Source: an uncultured Halomonas sp.
Lineage (GTDB): Bacteria > Pseudomonadota > Gammaproteobacteria > Pseudomonadales > Halomonadaceae
Reading direction: 5' to 3'
Length of the DNA stretch: 64,000 nucleotides
NCBI RefSeq assembly: GCF_947500835.1
Contig: NZ_CANMTQ010000006.1
Coordinates: forward strand, 1 to 64,000
Part shown: positions 9,572 through 18,454 of the stretch, in pieces
Numbering within the stretch: the first letter of the stretch is position 1
Layout of the letters: every line of letters begins with the position of its first letter
Made by a program: the position numbers and the translations under genes
The notes under the pieces: generated by a model
What the model saw: the letters and a program-made list of their open reading frames with translations, nothing else
What the model was told of the DNA's origin: nothing
Databases searched by the model: none

Positions 9572-10474
9572 CTATTGCGCGAAGCGCTCCCTCAAGGCGA
9601 TGCAGGGATCTTCGCGATTGGCTACCGTCATCGTGAACCAGACCAGATCGAAAGGCGGCTCAGCATCGACGCTTGTCGGCAATGCCGACCTCCAGGTCTG
9701 GCCCGGTGGCACTTCCACCAAGCTTAGACACAGCGGCGTTTGCTTGGCATGCAGCGCCACCCCCACGTCCCGTCGTGCATGGCCATTACCGCATACCAGC
9801 ACGGAGGTCGGGGGCAGGGCATCGAGTGCCGCCGCCATGGCCTGATCCCGCGCCACTTGGGCGGCCAGCATGCCATCGAGCATTGTCTCCGGTAGCATGC
9901 CACAGTGACCTTCGATCAACGCACGTCGCTGATTCCGAGCCACCACTAGTGGTAGCTCCGGCGCCAAATCAAGCGCGACGATTTCGCGAATCTCAGGGGT
10001 GGTGAGATTCGCCCCGCGAACCGGCACATCGAGACTCAGCGCCAGCTGCAACGTCGGTCCATAGGCAGGCCACTCCCAACCCCTCTGCCAATTCAGGGCA
10101 TCTTGCCACTGGGCATCGGACATGGCTTGCCACGTGTTTTCAGGCAGTTTTTCGAGCAGTGCTTGCTGTTCGCTATCGAGCATTTCCATGGCCACTCCGC
10201 CCAGCGCCCCCATGGCAGCCAGCTGTGCGATCAGCCAGCGCTCCAGACGATGATGTTCCGGATTATCATGGGTCTCACCGATTATTAAGGCTGAACTCTC
10301 TGCTAGGCGAGCTAGTAGATCACTGCTGCTGAGCCATGTATTTCGACGTAGATCGCGAATGCGATTAACCCCGGACGTCTCGCTGCCCTGAGCAAGGACC
10401 GCTGGCACAAGACCTGACAACCCCGTGCTGGCGGCCAAGGCAAACAACATCTTGAGATACTCTCGTCGCTGCAT
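9572..10474 (-). CDS. ChaN-like protein with Tat signal
   Basis: A 301-residue protein of the ChaN/Tiki-like (haem-binding uptake, EreA-like) superfamily, recognised by the ALIIGETHDNPEHH motif and the later GNGHARRDVGV segment. The start was set at the ATG at 10474 rather than an upstream codon because this yields a twin-arginine signal (QRREYLK followed by a hydrophobic region and LAQG), implying folded export through Tat. Related proteins are implicated in iron or haem metabolism, but the substrate here is unknown. Confidence 0.8.
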   Translation of the reverse strand: MQRREYLKMLFALAASTGLSGLVPAVLAQGSETSGVNRIRDLRRNTWLSSSDLLARLAESSALIIGETHDNPEHHRLERWLIAQLAAMGALGGVAMEMLDSEQQALLEKLPENTWQAMSDAQWQDALNWQRGWEWPAYGPTLQLALSLDVPVRGANLTTPEIREIVALDLAPELPLVVARNQRRALIEGHCGMLPETMLDGMLAAQVARDQAMAAALDALPPTSVLVCGNGHARRDVGVALHAKQTPLCLSLVEVPPGQTWRSALPTSVDAEPPFDLVWFTMTVANREDPCIALRERFAQ

Positions 10475-10558
10475 GTCTTTTCCTATCTGGTTGCGCTGTA
10501 TGCCCATCATCATTGCGCAGTCTAGCCATCTGCAAAACACGCTTGGCCAAATCCTGAG

Positions 10559-11317
10559 TCAATCCGTTACTTCCTGCTGCACCAGATGGCGTTCAAGCGA
10601 TAGCGGCAAGGGTTGATCGAGACATATACCTTGCGGGATGCCATCGACACTCTCGATGCGGCAGCTATAGGCCAATGTCTCGACGCCCTCGCTAACCACG
10701 CGGCGCAGTGTTCTGGCGTAAACCGGATCGATATGCGCTGCCGGGGCCACATTCTTGATCGCAGTATTGGCCACACAAAATATCAGCACGGCACGCTGGC
10801 CTGTCTTGGCAAGCTGCCCCAGGGATTCAAGGTGGCGCGCGCCACGCACCGTTACGGAAGCAGGAAAATAGCCATGGCCATCGACTTCCTTGAGGGTTAC
10901 CTGCTTGACTTCGATAAACGCGCACCCCTGTATCGGGTCCTCGAGGCAAAAATCGAGTCGCCCATCCTCCACCCGAACCTCTCGCCGCAGCGAGTTATAG
11001 CCGCAAAGTTCTGGGATGCGCTGCGCCCTGAGCGCCTCCTCGACAATGGCGTTGGCGCGTCCAGTATGCACCGAGGAAAGCGCCATGAAGCCGTCCGGCT
11101 GGGGCAGCTCGATCAACTCCCAGGTCCAGGCCAGTTTGCGCGCTGGATTGTTGCTGGCAGAGAGCCATACGCGACATCCGGGCACATTGATCGAACGCAT
11201 CGAACCGGTATTGGGACAGTGCGCTACCACGACCTCACCGCTGGCCAGTTCGATATCCGCTAAAAACCGTTTGTAGCGACGAAGTAGAACTCCAGGGGTC
11301 AAAGAAGCGTACTGCAT
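10559..11317 (-). CDS. sfsA: sugar fermentation stimulation protein SfsA
   Basis: SfsA homologue of 252 residues. The family has an OB-like N-terminal part and a nuclease-like C-terminal fold (FIEVKQVTL, PASVTVRGARHLESL). In E. coli it was found as an activator of maltose metabolism genes, and its biochemical role is unclear. The ATG at 11317 gives the conserved N-terminus with TPGVLLRRYKRFLADI; a longer reading frame upstream has no family similarity. sfsA lies next to dksA in many proteobacteria, here divergently. Confidence 0.92.
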   Translation of the reverse strand: MQYASLTPGVLLRRYKRFLADIELASGEVVVAHCPNTGSMRSINVPGCRVWLSASNNPARKLAWTWELIELPQPDGFMALSSVHTGRANAIVEEALRAQRIPELCGYNSLRREVRVEDGRLDFCLEDPIQGCAFIEVKQVTLKEVDGHGYFPASVTVRGARHLESLGQLAKTGQRAVLIFCVANTAIKNVAPAAHIDPVYARTLRRVVSEGVETLAYSCRIESVDGIPQGICLDQPLPLSLERHLVQQEVTD

Positions 11318-11455
11318 TAGCTGCGACAACTTGCCGATGAAACACTTGTACTCACAAGGGACTCCTTGACCGTCGATCGGCGCAACCGCCAACGCCGAAA
11401 ATAGCTATCTTAGCCGACTCAACTCAAGATCGTCAGCGACAAAACCATTGAGTAG

Positions 11456-11484
11456 TTGCAAAACACTGGCTTTTTCGCTAAATA
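11456..11484 (+). promoter_or_regulatory. putative dksA promoter
   Basis: A -35 TTGCAA (11456-11461) and -10 TAAATA (11479-11484) are separated by 17 nt, about 110 nt upstream of the dksA start. A second candidate -10, TATACT at 11503-11508, has only a weak -35. The remaining sfsA-dksA spacer shows no other gene. Confidence 0.45.
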
Positions 11485-11594
11485 AGCAAGGCTTCGGGTG
11501 GGTATACTCCGCCCCCGCAGGTTGCGCGATGATTATCAGCACAACTTGATCGGCCGGGCATCGGCCCAAGTCACTTGAGTAATGAGGCAGCCCC

Positions 11595-12032
11595 ATGCCA
11601 GTAGCGGAAAAGAAAACGGAAGCGTCAAAGAAATTCATCCCGTACGAGCCTGCGCCGGGTGAAGAGTACATGAATGAAAAGCAGCTGGCGCACTTCCGCC
11701 AGATGCTACTTGACTGGAAGATGGACCTGATGGAGGAAGTGGATCGCACCGTGCGCCATCTTCAGGAAGACGCGAACAACTATGCCGACCCCGCGGATCG
11801 TGCGACCCAGGAAGAGGGTTTCAGCCTGGAGCTGCGCACTCGCGATCGTGAACGCAAACTGCTCAAGAAGATCAACGAGACGATCGATAATATCGACGAT
11901 GATGATTACGGCTTCTGCGAGGCGTGCGGAGTCGAGATCGGCATTCGCCGTCTGGAAGCACGGCCGACCGCGACACTTTGCGTGGACTGCAAGACGCTGG
12001 CGGAGCTCAAGGAAAAGCAACTCGGCGGTTGA
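11595..12032 (+). CDS. dksA: RNA polymerase-binding transcription factor DksA
   Basis: Secondary-channel factor that acts with ppGpp to repress rRNA promoters and activate amino-acid promoters. The 145-residue protein has the coiled-coil with the conserved DPADRATQEE tip (two Asp residues) and a classical four-cysteine zinc finger (CEAC and CVDC). It is of the Zn-containing E. coli type. It lies upstream of gluQ, the linkage known from enterics and pseudomonads, with a hairpin between the two genes. Confidence 0.97.
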   Translation: MPVAEKKTEASKKFIPYEPAPGEEYMNEKQLAHFRQMLLDWKMDLMEEVDRTVRHLQEDANNYADPADRATQEEGFSLELRTRDRERKLLKKINETIDNIDDDDYGFCEACGVEIGIRRLEARPTATLCVDCKTLAELKEKQLGG

Positions 12033-12047
12033 TATCATCCCGCTTGT

Positions 12048-12071
12048 AATGGGCGCCCGATGGCGCCCATT
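12048..12071 (+). terminator. dksA-gluQ intergenic hairpin
   Basis: Perfect 10-bp inverted repeat AATGGGCGCC / GGCGCCCATT with a 4-nt loop, followed only by CGTGTTTC. It resembles a leaky terminator that would lower gluQ expression relative to dksA, as reported for this gene pair in other bacteria. The short T-run makes it an imperfect terminator. Confidence 0.55.
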
Positions 12072-12092
12072 CGTGTTTCATGAGGGTCACTC

Positions 12093-12995
12093 ATGTCCGG
12101 CTATCGTGGCCGCTTCGCCCCTACTCCTTCCGGCCCATTGCATTTCGGTTCCTTAGTCACGGCTTTGGCAAGCTATCTTGATGCGCGGCATGCCAAGGGC
12201 ACCTGGCTCGTGCGTATCGAGGACATCGATCCGCCTCGCTGTCCGCCCGGGACAGACTCCAGGATACTGCGTCAGCTCGAGGCATTCGGGTTGCACTGGG
12301 ATGAAGACGTTTGCTATCAGAGTACTCGATACGAGGCTTATCAGACCGCGCTGGAGCAGTTGATTGATCAGGGCCTGGCGTATCCCTGCAGCTGCTCGCG
12401 CAAGGAGTGGCAAGAATACGCCGTATATCCAGGCTGGTGCCGCAGCGGTGTGCGTCATCCGGAGCGAGCATTCGCTTGGCGTTTGCGCAGTGATCTAGGG
12501 GAGCGCCCCATCGTCTGGCAGGACAGACTATTTGCACGCCAATGCTTCGATCCGGCGGAGCTTGGGGACGTCGTGCTAAAGCGTAAAGACGGTTTATGGG
12601 CTTATCAGCTGGCAGTCGTCGTCGATGACGGCGATCAGCACATCAATCAGATCGTGCGGGGTACCGATCTGCTCGACAATACCGCTTGGCAATGCCAGTT
12701 GCAGCGAGCGCTGAACCTGCCGCAACCCCATTATCTTCACCTGCCACTCATCGCCGCTGATAATGGCCAGAAACTTTCCAAGCAGAACCTGGCGCCGGCG
12801 CTACCTACCGACGACAAATCGGTTCGACGTCTGCTGCATGAAGCCCTGATAGCCCTCGATCAAGCGCCGGCGCCTTTCCTATGCGATGCCCCTGTCAGTG
12901 AACAACTAAGTGCGGCGGTCGCTGCCTGGGACAGCATTCGACTGCAACCGCACATGTACCGGGTCCCGCCTCGCGCTATCTGGACGAACAAATGA
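12093..12995 (+). CDS. gluQ: glutamyl-Q tRNA(Asp) synthetase
   Basis: Paralogue of glutamyl-tRNA synthetase that lacks the anticodon-binding domain and attaches glutamate to queuosine in tRNA-Asp. The 300-residue product has the HIGH-like PLHFGS motif near residue 12, the zinc-ligand pattern PCSCSRKEW...YPGWCR and a KLSKQN KMSKS-type loop. The length fits GluQ rather than full GltX. It lies 60 nt downstream of dksA. Confidence 0.94.
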   Translation: MSGYRGRFAPTPSGPLHFGSLVTALASYLDARHAKGTWLVRIEDIDPPRCPPGTDSRILRQLEAFGLHWDEDVCYQSTRYEAYQTALEQLIDQGLAYPCSCSRKEWQEYAVYPGWCRSGVRHPERAFAWRLRSDLGERPIVWQDRLFARQCFDPAELGDVVLKRKDGLWAYQLAVVVDDGDQHINQIVRGTDLLDNTAWQCQLQRALNLPQPHYLHLPLIAADNGQKLSKQNLAPALPTDDKSVRRLLHEALIALDQAPAPFLCDAPVSEQLSAAVAAWDSIRLQPHMYRVPPRAIWTNK

Positions 12996-13061
12996 CGCGC
13001 ACGCAGGTGCATGGCATCTTCGCGATATCTGAATCAAGAAGAGGAATAGTGGACTGCATCC

Positions 13062-13238
13062 ATGTACATCTATCGCATCATGCTATTTCTGGTCTTCGGT
13101 GGCTATTTACTCTCACCTGTATTGATGAGCGGCTGGGGGATGCCCGATGTCGCCTGGTACCGCCCCTTCCTGATCTGGGGTGGGTTGATCGCACTCGGGG
13201 TATGGCTGGAGCAGAAGAGAAAGCTCGATGAGCGCTAA
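13062..13238 (+). CDS. CbrX-like small membrane protein
   Basis: A 58-codon gene, MYIYRIMLFLV... to ...LDER, with two hydrophobic segments (about residues 5-22 and 36-49) flanking a tryptophan-containing polar loop, and a charged C-terminus. It overlaps the cbrA start by 11 nt, so translation is likely coupled. A small membrane protein is found at the same place upstream of cbrA in Pseudomonas. A purine-rich AAGAGGAA lies upstream, at a rather long distance from the ATG. Function is unknown. An overlapping 79-codon frame in another register was rejected. Confidence 0.75.
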   Translation: MYIYRIMLFLVFGGYLLSPVLMSGWGMPDVAWYRPFLIWGGLIALGVWLEQKRKLDER

Positions 13239-16209
13239 TTTTATTGGCACGCTTTTTCTTGGTGCTGGTTACCTGTCGCTGCTCTTCCTGGGCGCGTTAG
13301 CGGTAGAAAAGGGATGGGTTCCGCAACGCCTCGTCCGCCATCCTGCGGTCTATTCATTGTCGCTAGGCGTCTATGCCAGTGCCTGGGCCATCTACGGCAG
13401 TGTCGAACTGGCCTCTCGGGTAGGCTATGGCTACCTGGCCTACTATCTGGGTGTTTCCGGCGCCTTTCTACTGGTCTCGGTCATGCTGGTACCTATTCAG
13501 CGTTTGGCACGCACCTATCAATTGACCTCTCTTGCGGACCTCTTCGCCTTCCGTTTTCGCAGCCGCTGGGTTGGCACCCTGGTCACCTTGATTACGCTGA
13601 TGGCAGTGACACCGCTTCTGGCATTGCAATTGAAAACCCTTGGCGATGCGCTTCAACGATTGACCGGCAGCGACTCGCCCACATTGCTGGCTCTACTCTT
13701 TTGCGTACCGATTACACTGCTGGCCATCATGTTCGGCGCACGCCACAGTCATCTGCCGGTGCGTCACGACACCCTGCTAGCGGTCATTGCTTTGGAATCC
13801 CTGGTCAAGCTGACTGCCCTGCTGCTGCTGGGTGTGATAGCTCTGTATGGCGTCTTCGATGGTCCTGGCGATTTACAGCATTGGCTTGAAGGTCCTGGTC
13901 TTGCATTGCAAAGTGATATCACGCGACTGGACACCGGTCAGTGGCGCATTCTACTGCTGCTGTTCTTTGCTGCAGCCTTTCTCATGCCACACATGTTTCA
14001 CATGACCTTTACCGAAACACCCTCACGCAAGGCATTGCTACAAGCCGGTTGGAGCTTTCCCCTCTATTTGCTGCTGATCGCGTTGCCGATACCCTTGATC
14101 ATGTGGGCAGCGCAGCGCCTGGGTGTTGACACTTCGGTACCCGGCGCTGCCTATCTGGCGTTTGAGCTTTCCACTAGTTTCTGGATCGACGGCCTCGTCT
14201 TCATTGCCGGCCTGGCCGCCGCTAGTGGCACATTGATCATCGTGGCGCTGGCGCTTGCAGGGATGACCTTGAATCACCTGGTGCTGGTTGCACGCCCTCC
14301 GGGCAAACGAGAAAACCTCTACAGTCGACTACTCTGGTTGCGCCGCATCCTGATCATCGCCGTCATCTTCGGTGCCTGGTTGTTTTATCAAGGCGTGGGG
14401 CAGCATCATGATCTTGCAAAACTGGGGCTGATCGCCTTCATTGGCATGGTGCAATGTCTTCCCGGCCTGCTTGCGATTCTTTACTGGCCCGGGGCCAACC
14501 GCAAAGGCATGCTCTGCGGCCTTGTCGTTGGCTGCACGATCTGGCTCCTTGGAATGTGGTTGCCCTTACTCAGCGGCTTCTCACCCTTGGTGCTGCTGCC
14601 CTCCAATCTGGATTGGCTCCTGGACGAACCGGCCTGGTATGTCGTTACCCTAATCGCACTCAATGCCAATATCCTGATCTTCATCCTGGTATCCCTGATC
14701 ACCCCCACCTCGCCGGGGGAACGCGCCGCCGCGGAAGCCTGCTCTGTAGAGGCAGTCATTCGTCCACAACGATTACCGTTGATGGCGCGTAATGCGGAGG
14801 AGTTCACACATTTGTTAGCCGATGCACTGGGGCCGGAAACCGCCAAACGAGAGGTGGAGAATGCAACTCGCGCATTAAAGCTATCTGCCCAGGACAACCG
14901 CCCCTATGCGCTGCGCCGACTGCGAGATCGCATTCAAGCCAACCTGTCGGGGCTGATGGGGCCGTCGGTTGCGCAGGATATCGTTGATCGTTTTCTGCCG
15001 TATCGATTGGGCGAAAGCAGAGGAACCGATGACATTCACTTTGTCGAACACCGTCTGGAAGCGTACCGCACCCGTTTCACCGGCTTGGCCCGGGAGCTAG
15101 ATGGCTTGCGCCGCCATCATCGACGCACGCTGGAGCGCTTGCCGATCGGCCTGTGCGTCTTCGATGAGGAGGGCGAACTGCTGATGTGGAACGATGCGCT
15201 GGCTCAGCTTTCGGGAATCGACGGCCATCATGTTGTCGGCGCTCATCGGGATGGGCTTCCCTCACCCTGGAACGATCTTCTTAAACGCATCTGCGATGAA
15301 CGGCAGGATTATCTTTACAAGCAGGCCGTGACACTGGCGTCCCAGACACGGCATCTGACGCTGCATCGGGCGCTGTTGCCGCCGGAAGAAGGCGACCACG
15401 GCGCAATGGTGATCCTCATTGAAGACCACAGCGAATTGAAATGGCTCGAGGACGAGCTGGTACACAGCGAGCGCCTGGCCTCCATCGGTCGCCTGGCGGC
15501 AGGCGTCGCCCACGAGATCGGTAATCCAATCACGGGAATCTCATCCCTGGCTCAGAACCTGCACTACGACAGCAACGATCCTCGCGTCCTGCAAACTGCC
15601 GAACAGATCCAACAATTGACCCAGCGTGTATCTTCCATAGTTGGCTCCCTGGTTGGCTTCGCCCATGGCGGCCGCCACATTCACAACACTCCGCTAACGA
15701 TGCTGGCGCTGCGCCCGCTTGTCGATGAAGCGCTGCACTTGATCCACCTGGCACGATCAGGCGAGGATATAACCTACGATAATCGTTGCCCGTTCGAGTT
15801 GCAGATAGTGGGCGATGCTCAGCGTCTGGTTCAAGTGTTGGTCAACCTGATCGGTAACGCCCGGGATGCCAGTCAGCAGGGAGGTCGCGTGGTGGTTGAT
15901 GCCGATGTTCAAGAAGACTGGATACAATTGAGCATCACCGATGATGGTCATGGCATTGACGAATCGATTCGCGATCATCTCTTCGAACCCTTCGTTACCA
16001 CCAAGGCACCCGGAAAGGGGACAGGGCTAGGGCTGCCACTAGTTTATAGTATCGTCCGTGAGCATCATGGCGATATTCGAATCGACTCGCCTGCTCCGGG
16101 TCAAGTGCAAGGTACCCGCATCACACTCCGCTTCCCTCCACCACAAGCGGGAGCGCCGCAACCGTCACAGGATGATTCATACACCAATGAGCAGAATTCT
16201 GATCGTTGA
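13228..16209 (+). CDS. cbrA: transporter-fused sensor histidine kinase CbrA
   Basis: Very long (993 residues) sensor kinase. The N-terminal half (about 1-490) is a multi-pass sodium/solute symporter (SLC5-like) domain, followed by a STAC-like linker (about 525-600), a PAS domain (about 630-740), and a HisKA domain with phospho-acceptor His762 in GVAHEIGNP. The HATPase has N/G boxes [11 protein letters not shown] and [11 protein letters not shown]. In Pseudomonas CbrA senses carbon/nitrogen status or histidine and phosphorylates CbrB. The start overlaps the small upstream gene, and the 3' end overlaps cbrB by 23 nt. Confidence 0.93.
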   Translation: MSANFIGTLFLGAGYLSLLFLGALAVEKGWVPQRLVRHPAVYSLSLGVYASAWAIYGSVELASRVGYGYLAYYLGVSGAFLLVSVMLVPIQRLARTYQLTSLADLFAFRFRSRWVGTLVTLITLMAVTPLLALQLKTLGDALQRLTGSDSPTLLALLFCVPITLLAIMFGARHSHLPVRHDTLLAVIALESLVKLTALLLLGVIALYGVFDGPGDLQHWLEGPGLALQSDITRLDTGQWRILLLLFFAAAFLMPHMFHMTFTETPSRKALLQAGWSFPLYLLLIALPIPLIMWAAQRLGVDTSVPGAAYLAFELSTSFWIDGLVFIAGLAAASGTLIIVALALAGMTLNHLVLVARPPGKRENLYSRLLWLRRILIIAVIFGAWLFYQGVGQHHDLAKLGLIAFIGMVQCLPGLLAILYWPGANRKGMLCGLVVGCTIWLLGMWLPLLSGFSPLVLLPSNLDWLLDEPAWYVVTLIALNANILIFILVSLITPTSPGERAAAEACSVEAVIRPQRLPLMARNAEEFTHLLADALGPETAKREVENATRALKLSAQDNRPYALRRLRDRIQANLSGLMGPSVAQDIVDRFLPYRLGESRGTDDIHFVEHRLEAYRTRFTGLARELDGLRRHHRRTLERLPIGLCVFDEEGELLMWNDALAQLSGIDGHHVVGAHRDGLPSPWNDLLKRICDERQDYLYKQAVTLASQTRHLTLHRALLPPEEGDHGAMVILIEDHSELKWLEDELVHSERLASIGRLAAGVAHEIGNPITGISSLAQNLHYDSNDPRVLQTAEQIQQLTQRVSSIVGSLVGFAHGGRHIHNTPLTMLALRPLVDEALHLIHLARSGEDITYDNRCPFELQIVGDAQRLVQVLVNLIGNARDASQQGGRVVVDADVQEDWIQLSITDDGHGIDESIRDHLFEPFVTTKAPGKGTGLGLPLVYSIVREHHGDIRIDSPAPGQVQGTRITLRFPPPQAGAPQPSQDDSYTNEQNSDR

Positions 16210-17560
16210 AGACGAAGCCATCATTCGCAGCGCCCTGCGTCGTCTGTTGGAACGCCATGACTACCAGATCAGCGAGGCCGGCTCGGTAGAGGAAGCCCTG
16301 TCTCTCGACCCCAGGCGCTTCGATCTGATCATCAGCGATCTGCGCCTACCCGGCCCTCCCGGTACCGAGCTCATCGATGCCGCCGATCCTGTACCGGTGC
16401 TGATCATGACCAGCTATGCCAGTATGCGATCCGCCGTGGAAGCACTTAAACAGGGCGCCGTCGACTATATCGCCAAGCCGTTCGATCACGACGAGCTCAT
16501 CAAGACCGTTGCGAATACATTGCATCGCCATACATCTACCTCCCAAGAGACATGCATCCCCAACTCAGCGCCCCCCCAGGAAATGATCGGCAATTGCCCT
16601 GCCATGCAGATCGTTTACGATCGCATACGCAAGACGGCGCCTGCGGATGTCACGGTACTGGTTCAGGGCGAATCAGGTACCGGCAAGGAACTGGTAGCCC
16701 GCGCCTTGCACCGGCAGAGTCGACGAGCCAACTCGCCGTTGATCTGTGTCAACTGCGCCGCAATTCCTGAAACCCTGATTGAATCCGAACTGTTCGGCCA
16801 CGAAAAAGGCGCGTTCACCGGCGCAAGTGCGGCACGCACCGGCCTGGTCGAGGCGGCGGATGGCGGCACGCTGTTTCTCGATGAAATTGGCGAGCTGCCA
16901 TTAGATGCTCAGGCCCGACTGCTGCGGGTTTTACAGGAGGGTGAGATACGCAAGGTCGGCTCCGTGGAGACGCGCCATGTGAATGTGCGCCTGATCGCTG
17001 CTACCCATCGCGATCTGCATGCGCTATCGCGCAGCGGTGAGTTCCGTCTCGATCTGTATTATCGCCTCAATGTAATGCAGATCGATCTTCCACCGCTGCG
17101 CGAGCGGGAAGACGACATCTTGAAAATCGCTGACATTCTTCTGGATAGCGCATGTCGGCGCCACGCCCGGGAAGGCTTGAAGCTCTCGCGCGCAGCTCGG
17201 CGCGATATTCGTGACTATCCATGGCCGGGGAATGTTCGCGAACTGGAAAATGCCTTGGAGCGAGGCGTGATACTGGCGGAAAGCCATCTCATTCATCCAG
17301 AAGATCTTGGACTGGCGACGCCTAAACCTTCACTGAGTACGAGCAATCCCATAGCCGCTAATCTGCGCAGTGTCCCCAAGGAAATAGAAGAGGATCTTTC
17401 ATTGGAGGATTACTTTCAGCACTTCGTGCTCGAACACCAGGAACAAATGAGTGAAACCGAGCTGGCACAAAAACTCGGTGTCAGTCGCAAATGCCTTTGG
17501 GAGCGGCGCCAGCGCCTAGGCATCCCTCGTAGGAAAGCCTCGCGCACCCGCACTAATTAA
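16187..17560 (+). CDS. cbrB: sigma54-dependent response regulator CbrB
   Basis: NtrC-family activator of 457 residues. It has a receiver domain with phospho-acceptor Asp51 (ISDLRLPG), and an AAA+ domain with Walker A GESGTGKE, the sigma54-contacting GAFTGA loop and a DEIGELP Walker B. The C-terminal Fis-type helix-turn-helix reads [20 protein letters not shown]. Starts at 16172 or 16187 are possible; 16187 was chosen because the protein then begins directly at the receiver domain, as in known CbrB. In Pseudomonas it activates transcription of the small RNA crcZ, and a matching target lies just downstream here. Confidence 0.93.
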   Translation: MSRILIVEDEAIIRSALRRLLERHDYQISEAGSVEEALSLDPRRFDLIISDLRLPGPPGTELIDAADPVPVLIMTSYASMRSAVEALKQGAVDYIAKPFDHDELIKTVANTLHRHTSTSQETCIPNSAPPQEMIGNCPAMQIVYDRIRKTAPADVTVLVQGESGTGKELVARALHRQSRRANSPLICVNCAAIPETLIESELFGHEKGAFTGASAARTGLVEAADGGTLFLDEIGELPLDAQARLLRVLQEGEIRKVGSVETRHVNVRLIAATHRDLHALSRSGEFRLDLYYRLNVMQIDLPPLREREDDILKIADILLDSACRRHAREGLKLSRAARRDIRDYPWPGNVRELENALERGVILAESHLIHPEDLGLATPKPSLSTSNPIAANLRSVPKEIEEDLSLEDYFQHFVLEHQEQMSETELAQKLGVSRKCLWERRQRLGIPRRKASRTRTN

Positions 17561-17654
17561 GACCTTGGCCGAAAAAATCGACTAATGTCTAACAAGGCAA
17601 AATTGAACATCAAGCACCCTGTTCTTGTTGTATCAAAGGTAAAAACACTTCTTT

Positions 17655-17705
17655 TGTTACCTTCTTACCCACTTCGCACCACATCCTGCATCATTTGCGG
17701 TAACA
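17655..17705 (+). promoter_or_regulatory. putative CbrB upstream activating sequence
   Basis: Inverted half-sites TGTTACC (17655-17661) and GGTAACA (17699-17705) lie 44 nt apart start-to-start, about 75 nt upstream of the sigma54 promoter. This is the usual position and architecture for an NtrC-type activator site. Assigning it to CbrB is inference from location. The same pair with identical spacing recurs upstream of panB. Confidence 0.6.
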
Positions 17706-17778
17706 CATGTCAGCTGCCGATTGAGCGCTCGCTCTATACCAGAAATAAGCCCATGTTTTCATTACAAAAAAAACACGG

Positions 17779-17794
17779 TGGCACACCACGTGCA
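17779..17794 (+). promoter_or_regulatory. sigma54 (-24/-12) promoter of the CrcZ-like RNA
   Basis: TGGCACACCACGTGCA has the diagnostic GG (17780-17781) and GC (17792-17793) separated by exactly 10 nt, and a perfect TGGCAC -24 box. It predicts transcription starting near 17804-17806, at the beginning of an A-rich segment. CbrB, encoded just upstream, carries the sigma54-activating domain. Confidence 0.8.
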
Positions 17795-17803
17795 GCTTTA
17801 ATG

Positions 17804-18305
17804 GCAAGAAAAACAAGAAACGAACGCTGATCACTACGTGCAGATACTGTAACAATAATAAGCAATGCAGATGACGTGACTGGTGACGTTACAATAAGAA
17901 CAATTGTCGATAAAAACATGTGGTTGTCTTGATCTAACAACAATAATCACCAAGCAGCGCTTGACAGTCCAACAAGCACAAAGAAGTTGAATGTTCGGTA
18001 TTTTTACCGGAACGCGACGTACCCAGGTCAGAACTGATAATAATAATTGTCTGTCAGAGGTACGCCCTCGGAAACAATCATAAGAGCCGAGGGAAGGTAG
18101 ACTCTCTACCGTCGTGGTTGGATTATTGTTTTGAATACGAGACGGTCGCCATCAGGCTATCCAATAATAAAACACTGCTTACCTGATAGATTTCATTAGT
18201 GACCGTGGTGCGTATTCAAGGCGATGCGCCATCACGAAGAAGAACCAACAGCAGGGACGCTGAGCAACTTGCTTTAAGGGGAGGCCATGGGTCTCCCCTT
18301 TCTAC
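17804..18305 (+). ncRNA. crcZ: CrcZ-like Hfq-titrating small RNA
   Basis: A roughly 500-nt non-coding transcript inferred between cbrB and pcnB, the location of crcZ in Pseudomonas. At least nine A-rich AANAAYAA-type segments are visible: 17806-17820, 17851-17861, 17891-17903, 17936-17947, 17971-17986, 18036-18048, 18072-18086 (in a hairpin loop), 18161-18173 and 18236-18250. Such motifs bind the distal face of Hfq, and CrcZ relieves Hfq/Crc catabolite repression by sequestering it. Hairpins at 18065-18093, 18096-18110 and 18133-18217 alternate with the A-rich stretches. No conserved ORF is present. The 3' end is set at a terminator; the 5' end is predicted from the sigma54 promoter. Confidence 0.78.
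18276..18305 (+). terminator. terminator of the CrcZ-like RNA
   Basis: An 8-bp stem AAGGGGAG / CTCCCCTT (18276-18283 and 18293-18300) with a 9-nt loop whose ends can add GCC/GGT-type pairs, followed by TCTACT. The U-run is short, so some read-through into pcnB is possible. Confidence 0.6.
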
Positions 18306-18392
18306 TAGGATTGCTCATATCCAATCAGCAGGATGCATCCATTAATTCATCTCCTCCTCACGATGCTTGTACCACAGGTCATCGCCAATGCT

Positions 18393-18420
18393 TTGCAAGC
18401 ATCCCGGGCTCGGCTACACT
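18393..18420 (+). promoter_or_regulatory. putative pcnB promoter
   Basis: A -35 TTGCAA (18393-18398) and -10 TACACT (18415-18420) are separated by 16 nt, 35 nt upstream of the pcnB ATG. The -35 falls inside one arm of an inverted repeat GATGCTTG / CAAGCATC (18362-18369 and 18396-18403), which may be an operator. The rest of 18306-18392 shows no feature. Confidence 0.5.
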
Positions 18421-18454
18421 GGCCGTTTAATTTACTGCGAGCCAATATCGCTGC

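Noticed and set aside
12992..13231. 79-codon frame between gluQ and cbrA
   Set aside because: It runs through the better-supported CbrX-like gene in another register, has no membrane or family features, and starts inside the gluQ stop region without a ribosome-binding site.
17585..17830. 81-codon frame over the small RNA promoter region
   Set aside because: Low-complexity Lys/Thr composition and no ribosome-binding site. It spans the putative activator site and the sigma54 promoter, which explain the region better.
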